From assembly GCF_003253565.1 (NCBI RefSeq), contig NZ_QKUF01000001.1:1135867-1199866 (forward strand): a stretch of DNA of 64,000 nucleotides. The letters are read 5' to 3'. This document shows positions 34,940 to 43,307 of the stretch, in pieces. Position 1 is the first letter of the stretch. Each line of letters starts with the position of its first letter. The position numbers and the translations under genes are program-made. The notes beneath the pieces are model-generated. The model did not search any database. It was not told the DNA's origin and saw only the letters and a program-made list of their open reading frames with translations. The stretch is from Thermosporothrix hazakensis. GTDB lineage: Bacteria; Chloroflexota; Ktedonobacteria; Ktedonobacterales; Ktedonobacteraceae.

Positions 34940-36306
34940 TAGAAACGAGCGGGTAGAAGGTGCAATGCATAGGCTGCCCGCTCTAACCCTTCACGGAACT
35001 GAGGAGCGGCCACCTCTATCAAGGCGCGTACCCGTTCCGCCAGATTACGCCCATGCAGCTCCGCGATGCCATATTCGGTTACAACGTAATGCACGTGCGC
35101 TCGTGATGTCGTAACCGCTGCACCCGGCGTCAAAATGGGAACAATCCGCGAGATATGTCCCTCAACCGGGTCCAGGCGCAGCGCTCCCAGATCCAGATGG
35201 GCCAGCGCCTCGGTACGATAGCTCGTTCGTGGCTCTCGGGCAGTAGCAGGAAGCGCGATAATCGGACGACCCCGCGGTGAGAGCGCCGCCCCACGCAGAA
35301 AGTCCATCTGCCCGCCCACACCGCTATAGGTATATGGTCCGATTGACTCTGCACAGACCTGACCTGTAAGATCAACCTGCAAGGCGCTATTGACCGCCAC
35401 CATATGCTCGAATTGGCGAATAATCGCGGTATTATTGGTGTAGGTTGTGGGATGAAGTTCAACGGCAGGATTGTTGTCAATAAAATCAAGGACTCGTTGT
35501 GAGCCGAGCACAAAGCTTGAGACAATCTTTCCCTGATCCCGCTTCTTCCGGGCGCCGGTAATCACGCCTTTCTCGACCAGATCCAGCACACCATCAGAAA
35601 ACATCTCGGTATGCACACCCAGATCTTTGCGGTTATCCAGGGCTCGCAACACCGCATCGGGTATCGCGCCGATCCCAAGCTGAAGCGTCGCACCATCATC
35701 AATCAGCCGTGCTACATGCTGACCGATGCTCAGTTGTACCTCATCAGGCGTCTGACGGGCCACCACATACAATGGGGCCTCCCAGTGCACTGCGAAATGC
35801 ACCCGCGAGAAGGGCAAAAAGCTTTCCCCATGCGTACGCGGTACATTGGGATTCACCAGCGCCACAACGGTACGCGCATGCTGGACCGCCGCCAGCGTCA
35901 CATCAACCGAGGGACCAAGCGAACAGTAGCCATGCCGATCGGGCGGCGATACCTGAATAAAGGCAACATCAATCGGGAGCTCCCCGCCCGGCTCAAACAA
36001 CAACGGGATATCTGAGAGAAAGACAGGAGTATAGCTTGCTCTGCCACTATTGGCCGCTTCGCGCACATTTTCGGCCACAAAAAACGAGCGCAAAAAGAAA
36101 TGGCCTTCCCAACGCTCCTCGGTATAGGGAGTGGGACCATGCGTATGCATATGCACAATCTCGACATTATGCAGCTCTTCGCCCCGTCTGACAAGCGCCT
36201 CTGTCAGCGCGGTCGGGGTCGCGGCGGCCCCCTGTACAAACACTCTATCACCAGACTGCACGACACTGACCGCAGTCTCGATATCGCACCAAATCGTTCT
36301 TGACAC
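34936..36306 (-). CDS. Acetyl-CoA hydrolase/transferase family CoA-transferase (4-hydroxybutyrate CoA-transferase-like)
   Basis: A 456-residue class I CoA-transferase. The N-terminal domain (SGDRVFVQGAAATPTALTEA, VEIVHMHTHGPTPYTEERWE) and C-terminal domain are both present; the catalytic Glu lies in GQVCAESIGPYTYSGVGGQM and is followed by the oxyanion-loop-like RPIIALPATA. It probably moves CoA between acetyl-CoA and a short acid such as butyrate, 4-hydroxybutyrate or propionate; the substrate is not determinable. GTG 36306 is used, with AGGAGAG upstream. It may connect with the thiolase and mutase elsewhere in the window. Confidence 0.9.
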   Translation of the reverse strand: MSRTIWCDIETAVSVVQSGDRVFVQGAAATPTALTEALVRRGEELHNVEIVHMHTHGPTPYTEERWEGHFFLRSFFVAENVREAANSGRASYTPVFLSDIPLLFEPGGELPIDVAFIQVSPPDRHGYCSLGPSVDVTLAAVQHARTVVALVNPNVPRTHGESFLPFSRVHFAVHWEAPLYVVARQTPDEVQLSIGQHVARLIDDGATLQLGIGAIPDAVLRALDNRKDLGVHTEMFSDGVLDLVEKGVITGARKKRDQGKIVSSFVLGSQRVLDFIDNNPAVELHPTTYTNNTAIIRQFEHMVAVNSALQVDLTGQVCAESIGPYTYSGVGGQMDFLRGAALSPRGRPIIALPATAREPRTSYRTEALAHLDLGALRLDPVEGHISRIVPILTPGAAVTTSRAHVHYVVTEYGIAELHGRNLAERVRALIEVAAPQFREGLERAAYALHLLPARFY

Positions 36307-36466
36307 TTTTAGACTCTCCTTCTTCCATCATGTGGGGAGAGATCGCCCCACTTCTATTTAGCACACATTCAGGTCTCACGTTTCAGCATTTTTCAACGTG
36401 TTGTACTGGATTGTAAGAAAGTTGTGATATTCTTGTCTGCGATGTCTCTACAGTCATGTAAGAATC

Positions 36467-36475
36467 TGCTATAAT
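36467..36475 (+). promoter_or_regulatory. Extended -10 promoter for hisS
   Basis: TGCTATAAT: extended TG plus consensus TATAAT (36470-36475), 40 bases before the ATG. No strong -35. Upstream sequence 36307-36466 shows no gene. Confidence 0.55.
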
Positions 36476-36514
36476 AGCTCTATTCGCAAAGTGCTTGGAG
36501 GAGATAAGATCGTT

Positions 36515-37828
36515 ATGCCAGAACAATTTCGAGCATTACAGGGTTTTCGCGATATTCTGCCGGATGAGCAGCCCTACTGGCGCTACTTCGAGCAGGTAGC
36601 GACCGAGGTTGCCACGCTTTTTGGATATCGCCGCATTGATACGCCTCTGCTTGAAGAGACAGCCGTCTTTCGCCGCACATCCGGCGAATCGTCCGACATC
36701 GTGACGAAAGAGATGTATACCTTTGACGATCGCCCCGACAAAGAGGGACGCCGCCAGAGCATCACACTACGCCCGGAGGCAACGGCCAGCGTGATGCGTG
36801 CCTATATTGAGCATGGCATGTTCAAGCTCCCTCAGCCAGTCAAGCTGTTCTATCTTGATATGGCGATGTTCCGTCGTGAACGTCCTCAGGCCGGGCGCTA
36901 TCGGCAGCACCATCAGTTCGGATGTGAGGCCATCGGAGAAGAAGATCCAGCGCTTGACGCCGAGATCATCGGTCTGCTTCATGAACTCTTTACCCGCCTG
37001 GGATTGAAACACATCCGTGCCTCTATCAACAGCATTGGCGATCAGAACTGCCGCCCGCAGTATGTTGAGCTGCTGAAGGAATACTATCGCCCGCTACTGG
37101 ACGATTGCTGTGATGATTGTAAAGTGCGCTATACCAAGAACCCATTGCGCATGCTTGACTGTAAAGATCCCAGGGACCAGGCGAAAATTGCCGCGGCACC
37201 CAAAATCTCCGAGCATCTTTGCGAAGCCTGTCAGGCCCATTTCGACGCCGTGAAACAGTATCTCACCGCCTATGGTGTGCCCTATGTCCACGATCCATTG
37301 ATCGTCCGTGGTCTGGATTACTATACCCGTACCGTGTTCGAGTTCACCAACGAAAAGGATAAGCTGGCGATCAATGGCGGTGGCCGCTATGATGGCCTTG
37401 CCGAACTCCTGGGTGGCCCACATACACCCGGGATTGGCTTTGGGCTTGGGATTGAGCGTATCATCAATGAGATGAAGCGTCAGGGGATTGAGCCGCCCCC
37501 AGAGCGCTCTACTGAGGTCTTTGTGGTCTACTTTGACCGCAAGCCAGAACTCAAACAGGCCGCGGTTGAGATCACGGCCCAGTTGCGCCATGCCGGTCTT
37601 AAAACCGAGATGAGCTATGGAGACCGCAGCCGGAAAGCGCAGCTCAAGCAGGCCAATAATTCACATGCGTCCTATGCAGTCCTGATCATGGAGGATGAGC
37701 TGACGCGCAACGCCGTCATTTTGAAGAACATGCAAGCAGAAGAGTCCGACCTTGAGAGCAAGCAGGTTGAGGTTGATCGCTCTCAATTGGTCGACCATCT
37801 CACTCAGACCCTGAATCAGGGACAGTAG
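36515..37828 (+). CDS. hisS: Histidyl-tRNA synthetase
   Basis: A 437-residue class II synthetase that charges tRNA-His. Motif 2 is MFRRERPQAGRYRQHHQFGC, the His-specific loop is RGLDYYTRTVFEF, and motif 3 is PGIGFGLGIERIINEM. The C-terminal anticodon-binding domain begins near residue 330 (TEVFVVYFDRKPELKQAAVE). A GTG at 36491 opens the frame earlier, but GGAGGAG (36496-36502) lies inside that extension, so ATG 36515 is the start. A Cys-rich insert (DDCCDDCKVRYTKNPLRMLD) is as in many bacterial HisRS. A terminator follows. Confidence 0.96.
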   Translation: MPEQFRALQGFRDILPDEQPYWRYFEQVATEVATLFGYRRIDTPLLEETAVFRRTSGESSDIVTKEMYTFDDRPDKEGRRQSITLRPEATASVMRAYIEHGMFKLPQPVKLFYLDMAMFRRERPQAGRYRQHHQFGCEAIGEEDPALDAEIIGLLHELFTRLGLKHIRASINSIGDQNCRPQYVELLKEYYRPLLDDCCDDCKVRYTKNPLRMLDCKDPRDQAKIAAAPKISEHLCEACQAHFDAVKQYLTAYGVPYVHDPLIVRGLDYYTRTVFEFTNEKDKLAINGGGRYDGLAELLGGPHTPGIGFGLGIERIINEMKRQGIEPPPERSTEVFVVYFDRKPELKQAAVEITAQLRHAGLKTEMSYGDRSRKAQLKQANNSHASYAVLIMEDELTRNAVILKNMQAEESDLESKQVEVDRSQLVDHLTQTLNQGQ

Positions 37829-37836
37829 TACAGCGT

Positions 37837-37862
37837 GAGCCGGGGGGGCTTCCTCCCGGCTC
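37837..37862. terminator. Terminator between hisS and the WD40 gene
   Basis: GAGCCGGG (37837-37844) / CCCGGCTC (37855-37862), followed on the plus strand by CTTTTGCTTT. Confidence 0.75.
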
Positions 37863-37871
37863 CTTTTGCTT

Positions 37872-39296
37872 TCAGGATACCTTCCAGATCCGAATAGCCA
37901 GCGGTTCCTTACTCTTTCCACCTCCCCAGAAGCTTTCACCGACCGCAAAGAAGGAACCATCAGGCGACCAGGCCAGCGCCCCTAAAAACTGGTTCTGTTC
38001 CGCCGAGGTATACAACGTTGTCCCATCAACCACATTCCAGATACAAAACTCGCTGCGCAGCCCGGTCGACCTTGTGTTCTGTCCATCCGGCGTTGTGATA
38101 TACAGGCTCAACCAGGCAGAGGAGAGAAGCCGCGAGCCATCAGGCGACCAGGCAAGGTCCGCAATATCATTCACGTTGCCGTATCCGCTATAGACCAGTT
38201 TCTGAGCCCCGGTTTGAGCGTCATAGATAATCACCTGACGATGCTGGTCCCGACCAGGGACCACCAGCGCCAGGGAACGATTATCCGGAGACCAGGCAAA
38301 CAGCGAAGCCACCGCATCATAAGACGCAACTTTCTCAAGCGTGCTGGCATTCCAGATCATCATCTTGCCGTTCTGCTCGGTTGCTATCCGACTTCTATCA
38401 GGAGACCACGCGACGGAGGTCGCAAATCCATTGAGTGACACTACACGCTGTTGCGCACCATCGTCTACATGCCAGATCACAAACATCTGGGTCAACATCT
38501 GGCCCTCGACAGATACCAGCGCCTCTATCGACTTTCCATCCGGCAGCCAGCTCAGGTTGAGAATCGAGCCAATCAGCTGATCTGAGCCTGGTAGCTGAGC
38601 GCCGAGGACTCTGACGACCTGTCTATTCTCGGCATTCCAGATGACCAATTGACTTCCAGTGCCAGCCGCGATCAAGCGTCCATCTGGCGACCATCTGACA
38701 TCCGTAATCGCTCCTTGCAGTCTCGGAAGCGGGTATACCTTCTCATCGGACCCGGTCAGCGCGTTCCAGCTTTTGACGGTATCACCAATCACGGCGACAA
38801 TGTGCTTCCCATCTGGTGACCACTCAAGCGAGTACACCGGTGCCTCCGAAGTCGCATAGGTCTGAACCAGCGTGGGTGTAGCACCTTTTTGAGAGGGCGG
38901 TATCTCCGCTGTCCGGGACAGGTGCTGATTCTGCTTCGCCTGATAGAGAGCAAACGCGACACTGCTCACCAGCAGGAGAAGCAAACAGGCGGCCACCAGG
39001 ATTCCGAACCGCAGGACAGGCACTTTTCTGAGATCTGCAAGCCAGCTTCGGCGCATGCGTTTTGTTCTCTGTATGCGTGATTGTGATACAGGCTGCGCCA
39101 TTCGGCTCGCGATACGAGACCAGGCCCAATCGACCGAACGCTGATCCTCATCATACGAGGCGAGAATATCCCGGAGATCATACACAAAGCGCTGGTCGAC
39201 GTCCTCTGACGTTGTTGGTTCTGATGCGGCCCGAAGCAGCTCTTCCACCTGCTCATCTATGTGCTCGGCATCAAATTCTCTGTGTCGTTCTGTCAT
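37872..39296 (-). CDS. Membrane-anchored WD40 protein, putative anti-sigma partner
   Basis: A 474-residue protein. An N-terminal acidic/helical cytoplasmic region of about 95 residues precedes one membrane helix (VLRFGILVAACLLLLLVSSV, about 94-118). The extracytoplasmic part (about 145-474) is a WD40 beta-propeller with at least seven WSPDG-type repeats (SLEWSPDGKHIVAVIG, DVRWSPDGRLIAAGTG, NLSWLPDGKSIEALVS, and others). Its start overlaps the upstream ECF sigma gene by four bases (ATGA), so translation is coupled. Position and topology match an anti-sigma factor whose sensor is a WD40 propeller, but there is no zinc motif and no proof of sigma binding. It shares a terminator with hisS. Confidence 0.85.
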   Translation of the reverse strand: MTERHREFDAEHIDEQVEELLRAASEPTTSEDVDQRFVYDLRDILASYDEDQRSVDWAWSRIASRMAQPVSQSRIQRTKRMRRSWLADLRKVPVLRFGILVAACLLLLLVSSVAFALYQAKQNQHLSRTAEIPPSQKGATPTLVQTYATSEAPVYSLEWSPDGKHIVAVIGDTVKSWNALTGSDEKVYPLPRLQGAITDVRWSPDGRLIAAGTGSQLVIWNAENRQVVRVLGAQLPGSDQLIGSILNLSWLPDGKSIEALVSVEGQMLTQMFVIWHVDDGAQQRVVSLNGFATSVAWSPDRSRIATEQNGKMMIWNASTLEKVASYDAVASLFAWSPDNRSLALVVPGRDQHRQVIIYDAQTGAQKLVYSGYGNVNDIADLAWSPDGSRLLSSAWLSLYITTPDGQNTRSTGLRSEFCIWNVVDGTTLYTSAEQNQFLGALAWSPDGSFFAVGESFWGGGKSKEPLAIRIWKVS

Positions 39297-39835
39297 TGTC
39301 CGTTCTCCCTTCTGGCCTCTTGATATAAAGCCCGTAAGAGATTCAGCGCTCGCGAAATCAACATACGCACATTTCCTTCTCTTTTTCCTACAAGCTCAGC
39401 GATTTCCCGACAACGCATCCCCTGGACAAAGCGCAATTCAAGCACACGGCGTTGAATGTCAGGCAACTGTCTTATGAGAGCATAGAGCCGTGCATAGTCC
39501 TCCCCACGCTCGGCCAGCCGCTCGGGAGCCAGCTCTTCATCTTCATACATCGAGTCAGTGACCGTTTCCAGGGCAACCGCCTGACGTTTCTCTCTCGACC
39601 GATAGTAATCGGCCACTTTATTATGAGCGACCCGCCAGAGCCAACGCCGCTGATAGTCTTCACCTAGATCTTTCAATTTTTCATTTTCGAGCGCTGCTAG
39701 AAAAATCTCTACCAGCATGTCTTCTGCATCCTCACGTGAGGCAAGATGCAGCCGTAAATATGCAAATAAGTTAACAGAATATTTTTGATAGAGATCAGCG
39801 GCTTTCATATCATGAACAGATAACGATTGTTGCAT
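39293..39835 (-). CDS. ECF-type RNA polymerase sigma factor
   Basis: A 180-residue ECF sigma factor with region 2 (YSVNLFAYLRLHLASREDAE, DMLVEIFLAALENEKL, RRWLWRVAHNKVADYYRSRE) and region 4 (LPDIQRRVLELRFVQGMRCR, VGKREGNVRMLISRALNLL). Its length is normal. The ATG at 39835 is far (about 16 bases) from an AGGA sequence; a second ATG at 39808 is possible. Upstream at 39866-39875 is the palindrome TCGCATGCGA, a possible regulatory site. It is the first gene of a two-gene operon with the WD40 membrane protein. Confidence 0.92.
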   Translation of the reverse strand: MQQSLSVHDMKAADLYQKYSVNLFAYLRLHLASREDAEDMLVEIFLAALENEKLKDLGEDYQRRWLWRVAHNKVADYYRSREKRQAVALETVTDSMYEDEELAPERLAERGEDYARLYALIRQLPDIQRRVLELRFVQGMRCREIAELVGKREGNVRMLISRALNLLRALYQEARRENGQ

Positions 39836-39865
39836 AAAAAAGAGGTTTCCTTACCTTCTCAGGCT

Positions 39866-39875
39866 TCGCATGCGA
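39866..39875. repeat. 10-base palindrome upstream of the ECF sigma gene
   Basis: TCGCATGCGA is a perfect palindrome 30 bases before the sigma start. A further CGATA-N13-TATCG inverted repeat (39873-39895) overlaps it. Either may be an operator; no promoter hexamers could be fixed nearby. Confidence 0.35.
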
Positions 39876-39935
39876 TAATTCGTTAATAACTATCGTCTTT
39901 ACAGGCAAAGCGTCACGCGTCCCCCCAAAAATAAG

Positions 39936-39965
39936 GAGCGGACGCCCATCTCTGGGTATCCGCTC
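39936..39965 (-). terminator. Terminator of the zinc-finger gene
   Basis: GAGCGGA (39936-39942) / TCCGCTC (39959-39965) with an inner CCC/GGG pair; on the minus strand it is followed by TTATTTTT. Confidence 0.75.
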
Positions 39966-40001
39966 TTCTCGCTGGAAGGTGCAAAACGGTTCGTTTCGCG
40001 C

Positions 40002-41612
40002 CTACTTATAGCGATAAGGATTCTTGCCGCCATGCTCGTCAAAGGTATCCGGGTTGTTGGGATCCTCGGGCGGAACCTCTACCGGAACACGATAGCCGCC
40101 GGTCGGGCGATTGCTATCATCAGGATTTGGGACAGTCACCGGGGTTGTCAGATCAGCCGTGATTGCCTTGAAGAGACGTCCGATATTATCCCATCGTGCC
40201 GGGAATTGCTCAGCATAGAATTTCTCACTGCCCTCGCTGTCATAGATATACACAACGTAATCATGATCGCCGAAGCGATAAAAGACCCGCGTGTATGGGA
40301 TACGCGCCAGCTCAATCACCTGAAGCGTGGGGCGAGCCTGTAACTGTGGCTCCGTTCCAGAGCGCTCCCGTCCCTGGCGAGTTTCGGAATCGACCATATT
40401 GACGACCGTGCTCCATACCTCAGCAGGGACACCATCTGGCGGAGCAGCGGCATAGAGAGGCTCATTGACCTCGGTATTGAAGACAATATCACCGCCAGCC
40501 TTCAGCAACTGCTGTGCGGGTATATCGGTCTGACCGATGATCTCGGTACGGGTGCGCAGGTCAAAACGCCGGGCGATCTCGCGATGTCGCACCAGCTTGC
40601 TTGTCCCATTGCAGTTCTTACATAGCATCATCCGTGAGCCTTCGCAGGTCTCACAGACACGCTTGCCATTGCCGCAGGTGCAGGGCATCTCGCCTTTCAC
40701 ACAGTCGGGACAGGGAATCGTCGGTCCCTTCTCCGCGGGATCAGAATCTATCGGATTTGGAATCGGCACACCTTTCTGTCGAATGCCCTCGAAGAGATCG
40801 GAGAACTTCCCGGAGATCGATCGAGACACACCTTCAGCCTGCCGCTTGAAGAACGGCTTCTTTGTGCCACCGGGCTCGGTATCAGCAATATAGCCACGAC
40901 CCCGACAGGTAGTACAGCGCTTTTTCGTTCGTCCTTTACAATCGGGACAGACCACCCACCCGCGCCCGGTGCAATTGGCACAGAGCACATGCCCTGTTCC
41001 ATTGCAGTTCGTACACGAGACAATCTCATCCATGTTCTCCAGACGAGTGCGTGTCTGAGGCGGCTTCAGCCCCACAACCTGTGGAAGCTCATAATCCCAG
41101 ACAGGGAGCAACGGCTTTGGGGCACCAACAGTCTGCCCGGTGTAGGGCTCGCTGACAATCTCCATCTGCCGCGATTCCCAGCGCGTCTGTAATGTCGCCT
41201 CCCAGACCTCGCCACTATCCCAGGTATGCAACTCCGCATAGGAACCGAGGTCTTTAGCAATACGCCAGTTTTCGTTACTCCACATATTGAGCAGTTGACG
41301 CAGGCGCTGCTCTTCTACGGTGTTCGCTTGCCGGGGAGTGGGTTGCTCCTGAATCTTTTGCCAGTAATCGCCAGCTTTATCGACCACCCGCCTGATGCGT
41401 TGTTGAGCCTCACTTGCTCCCTGAACAACCATACGTTTAATATCATCTATCGTCTTTTCAATTTCATCTTGCTGCGCTTTATCATCTGGCCAGGAATAGC
41501 CTCGATTCTCTGAATTTGAAGCTGAGCCCGCATATGTCTTATCCGCGTTTTTATCATCCGAAGGTGTATGGCCTGAGTTATGCAGATAGGGATCGGTGTT
41601 GCGCTCGCTCAT
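40002..41612 (-). CDS. DnaJ-type zinc-finger protein without a J domain
   Basis: A 536-residue protein. A helical N-terminal half (residues 1-190) leads into a DnaJ-like Cys-rich region with CxxCxGxG-type units: CTNCNGTG, CANCTGRG, CPDCKGRT, CTTCRGRG, then after a 45-residue spacer CPDCVKGEM, CTCGNGKR, CETCEGSR and CKNCNGTS. That is about eight knuckles, twice the four of DnaJ. There is no HPD-containing J domain, no membrane segment and no signal peptide. The C-terminal 150 residues (VIELARIPYTRVFYRFGDHD) form a separate globular domain. It may act in protein folding or as a zinc protein; function is unassigned. GGAG precedes the start. Confidence 0.82.
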   Translation of the reverse strand: MSERNTDPYLHNSGHTPSDDKNADKTYAGSASNSENRGYSWPDDKAQQDEIEKTIDDIKRMVVQGASEAQQRIRRVVDKAGDYWQKIQEQPTPRQANTVEEQRLRQLLNMWSNENWRIAKDLGSYAELHTWDSGEVWEATLQTRWESRQMEIVSEPYTGQTVGAPKPLLPVWDYELPQVVGLKPPQTRTRLENMDEIVSCTNCNGTGHVLCANCTGRGWVVCPDCKGRTKKRCTTCRGRGYIADTEPGGTKKPFFKRQAEGVSRSISGKFSDLFEGIRQKGVPIPNPIDSDPAEKGPTIPCPDCVKGEMPCTCGNGKRVCETCEGSRMMLCKNCNGTSKLVRHREIARRFDLRTRTEIIGQTDIPAQQLLKAGGDIVFNTEVNEPLYAAAPPDGVPAEVWSTVVNMVDSETRQGRERSGTEPQLQARPTLQVIELARIPYTRVFYRFGDHDYVVYIYDSEGSEKFYAEQFPARWDNIGRLFKAITADLTTPVTVPNPDDSNRPTGGYRVPVEVPPEDPNNPDTFDEHGGKNPYRYK

Positions 41613-41795
41613 AGTCTGGTGCCTCCATCCTGTGGCTTCAACAAAGCCAAACGGTGAACTCTCGATTGATTATATCAACTCACGCTATTATGATGCAGTG
41701 TTTATCAATCCTGACTGCTGCTACCTTATATACGCCATACCCAGACGTTGGTTGTATTTTCAGAATGATCGGCATGTCTCCCCATCCAAAACAAA

Positions 41796-41829
41796 AGAGA
41801 CCGACATTCCTGACTGGAAGTCGGCCTCT
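41796..41829 (-). terminator. Terminator of the M24 peptidase gene
   Basis: AGAGACCGAC (41796-41805) / GTCGGCCTCT (41820-41829), one mismatch; on the minus strand TTTTGTTTT follows. Confidence 0.7.
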
Positions 41830-41838
41830 CGTGGGTCT

Positions 41839-43026
41839 TTATGAGAGAAGCGGCACAATTTCTTCCTGGACAGGAACCCCGGTTACTTCAACATCATTCT
41901 TGCCAATAATCAGGTCAATTTCACTGCGCACTCCAAATTCTGGCAGGTAGATGCCCGGCTCAATAGTGCAACAGGTATCAGGCAACAGAGAGCGGCTATC
42001 ATGTGTCTCATAGTTGTCATTGTTGGCCCCCTCGCCATGCGTGGCCGTGGTCAGACTATGGCCGGTCCGATGCACAAAGTAGTCGCCATACCCCGCTTTG
42101 ACAATCACGGCACGGCAAACATCGTCAACCTCACACCCCTGGACGCGCTTTCCGGCGGCGATACGCTCCCTGATAAAGGCAACAGCAGTATCACGTGCCT
42201 GCTTCACAACCTCGAAGACCTCGCGCTGCTTCCGGGGAATCTCGTCTCTGGTTCCGGCAAAGGCCATCCAGGTATAATCGGCGACAATCGCGCCCTCATC
42301 TCGCGTGGTTGCCCAGAAGTCGAACAGGATCAGGTCGCCGCGCTTGATCGGGCTAGAAGTGGTCGCCGTCGGCTCATAGTGGGGGTTACTGGCATTCGCA
42401 TTCACCGCCACATGGGGCAAGCCCTGCGACAGATTCAGGCCAGCCGCCTCAAGCATCGCGCCAAAGCGCTGCACCACCGTATACTCATCAAGCTCACGCC
42501 CCCTGCGCAGATCCTCACCCAGTTCTGCAAAGAGCTTATCCTTTATCGCGATCAGCGTTTTGCCGGCTATACGATGCGTCTCGATCTGCCAGGGATTCAG
42601 GCAAGCAACGAAATATTGTGACAGATCAGCAGAACTGACGACCTCCACATCTGCCGAGCGCACCAGTTCGACCGTGCCAGCGTCAACACGGGCAATGTAG
42701 GGAATAGCGTTCATGGGCGAATATTCCATTGCAACCTTTTTGGACGATTGCAACGTATCTTTTAGTAGAGCATGCAAATCCTGCCAGGTACGGAAAACAC
42801 GATGCTCTCCAGGCAAATCGTTCAACACATGCGGCTCAACCGCACTGACAATAGCTGTTGGCGTTCCTTGAGCCGGGACAAAATAAAACCAGCGTCGCGA
42901 GTAGAAAGCATTCAATGGGAGCGAAAGGACCCGATAGGCGATCGGGTTTGACTTGCGAAAATCATAAAAGAGCCACCCATCTATCTTCTCATCGCGCAAG
43001 GCCTGTTGAATATGTTCAAGATCCAT
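41839..43026 (-). CDS. M24-family metallopeptidase (Xaa-Pro aminopeptidase-like)
   Basis: A 395-residue pita-bread-fold peptidase. The N-terminal creatinase-like domain spans about 1-150. The five metal ligands are visible in order: Asp in LILFDFWATTRD, Asp in VADYTWMAF, His in FVHRTGHSLTT, Glu in CTIEPGIYLPE and Glu in VRSEIDLIIG. Such enzymes remove an N-terminal residue before proline or cleave similar bonds. The start at 43026 is preferred over 43077 (51 bases upstream) since AAAGGA precedes only the former. A promoter shared in a divergent arrangement with the LCP gene lies at 43089-43120. Confidence 0.9.
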   Translation of the reverse strand: MDLEHIQQALRDEKIDGWLFYDFRKSNPIAYRVLSLPLNAFYSRRWFYFVPAQGTPTAIVSAVEPHVLNDLPGEHRVFRTWQDLHALLKDTLQSSKKVAMEYSPMNAIPYIARVDAGTVELVRSADVEVVSSADLSQYFVACLNPWQIETHRIAGKTLIAIKDKLFAELGEDLRRGRELDEYTVVQRFGAMLEAAGLNLSQGLPHVAVNANASNPHYEPTATTSSPIKRGDLILFDFWATTRDEGAIVADYTWMAFAGTRDEIPRKQREVFEVVKQARDTAVAFIRERIAAGKRVQGCEVDDVCRAVIVKAGYGDYFVHRTGHSLTTATHGEGANNDNYETHDSRSLLPDTCCTIEPGIYLPEFGVRSEIDLIIGKNDVEVTGVPVQEEIVPLLS

Positions 43027-43088
43027 AAGACCATATCCTTTCTCGCTACGAGCCGGGGGACAGCGATACATTGTCATCTATTCAGACC

Positions 43089-43120
43089 ATTGTATCACGG
43101 ACATCTAAATATGGTACAAT
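43089..43120. promoter_or_regulatory. Symmetric divergent promoter element, M24 peptidase / LCP gene
   Basis: ATTGTA (43089-43094) and TACAAT (43115-43120) mirror each other. On the minus strand TACAAT is a -10 (preceded by TGA) with TTGTAC as -35; on the plus strand TTGTAT is the -35 and TACAAT the -10. Both spacers are 19 bases, longer than ideal. Confidence 0.45.
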
Positions 43121-43307
43121 CTTCCCATAGCAAACGATTCCTTCTTTAGTATACTCGGCAAAAAGACAGCAGGAGGAGAAAATACGGCAACCCGGCGGAA
43201 CAAATCACCGCCAGAAGCACTCTCTTCTGATAGATACCTTTTTCTTTTATCTCTGGCCCCCGGACACTTTATACTTTTTTGAGATACTTATCAGGAATGC
43301 ATGATTT

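Noticed and set aside
37900..38900. Short DNA repeats such as GGCGACCA recurring within the WD40 gene
   Set aside because: They encode the repeated WSPDG units of the propeller; not a CRISPR or intergenic repeat.
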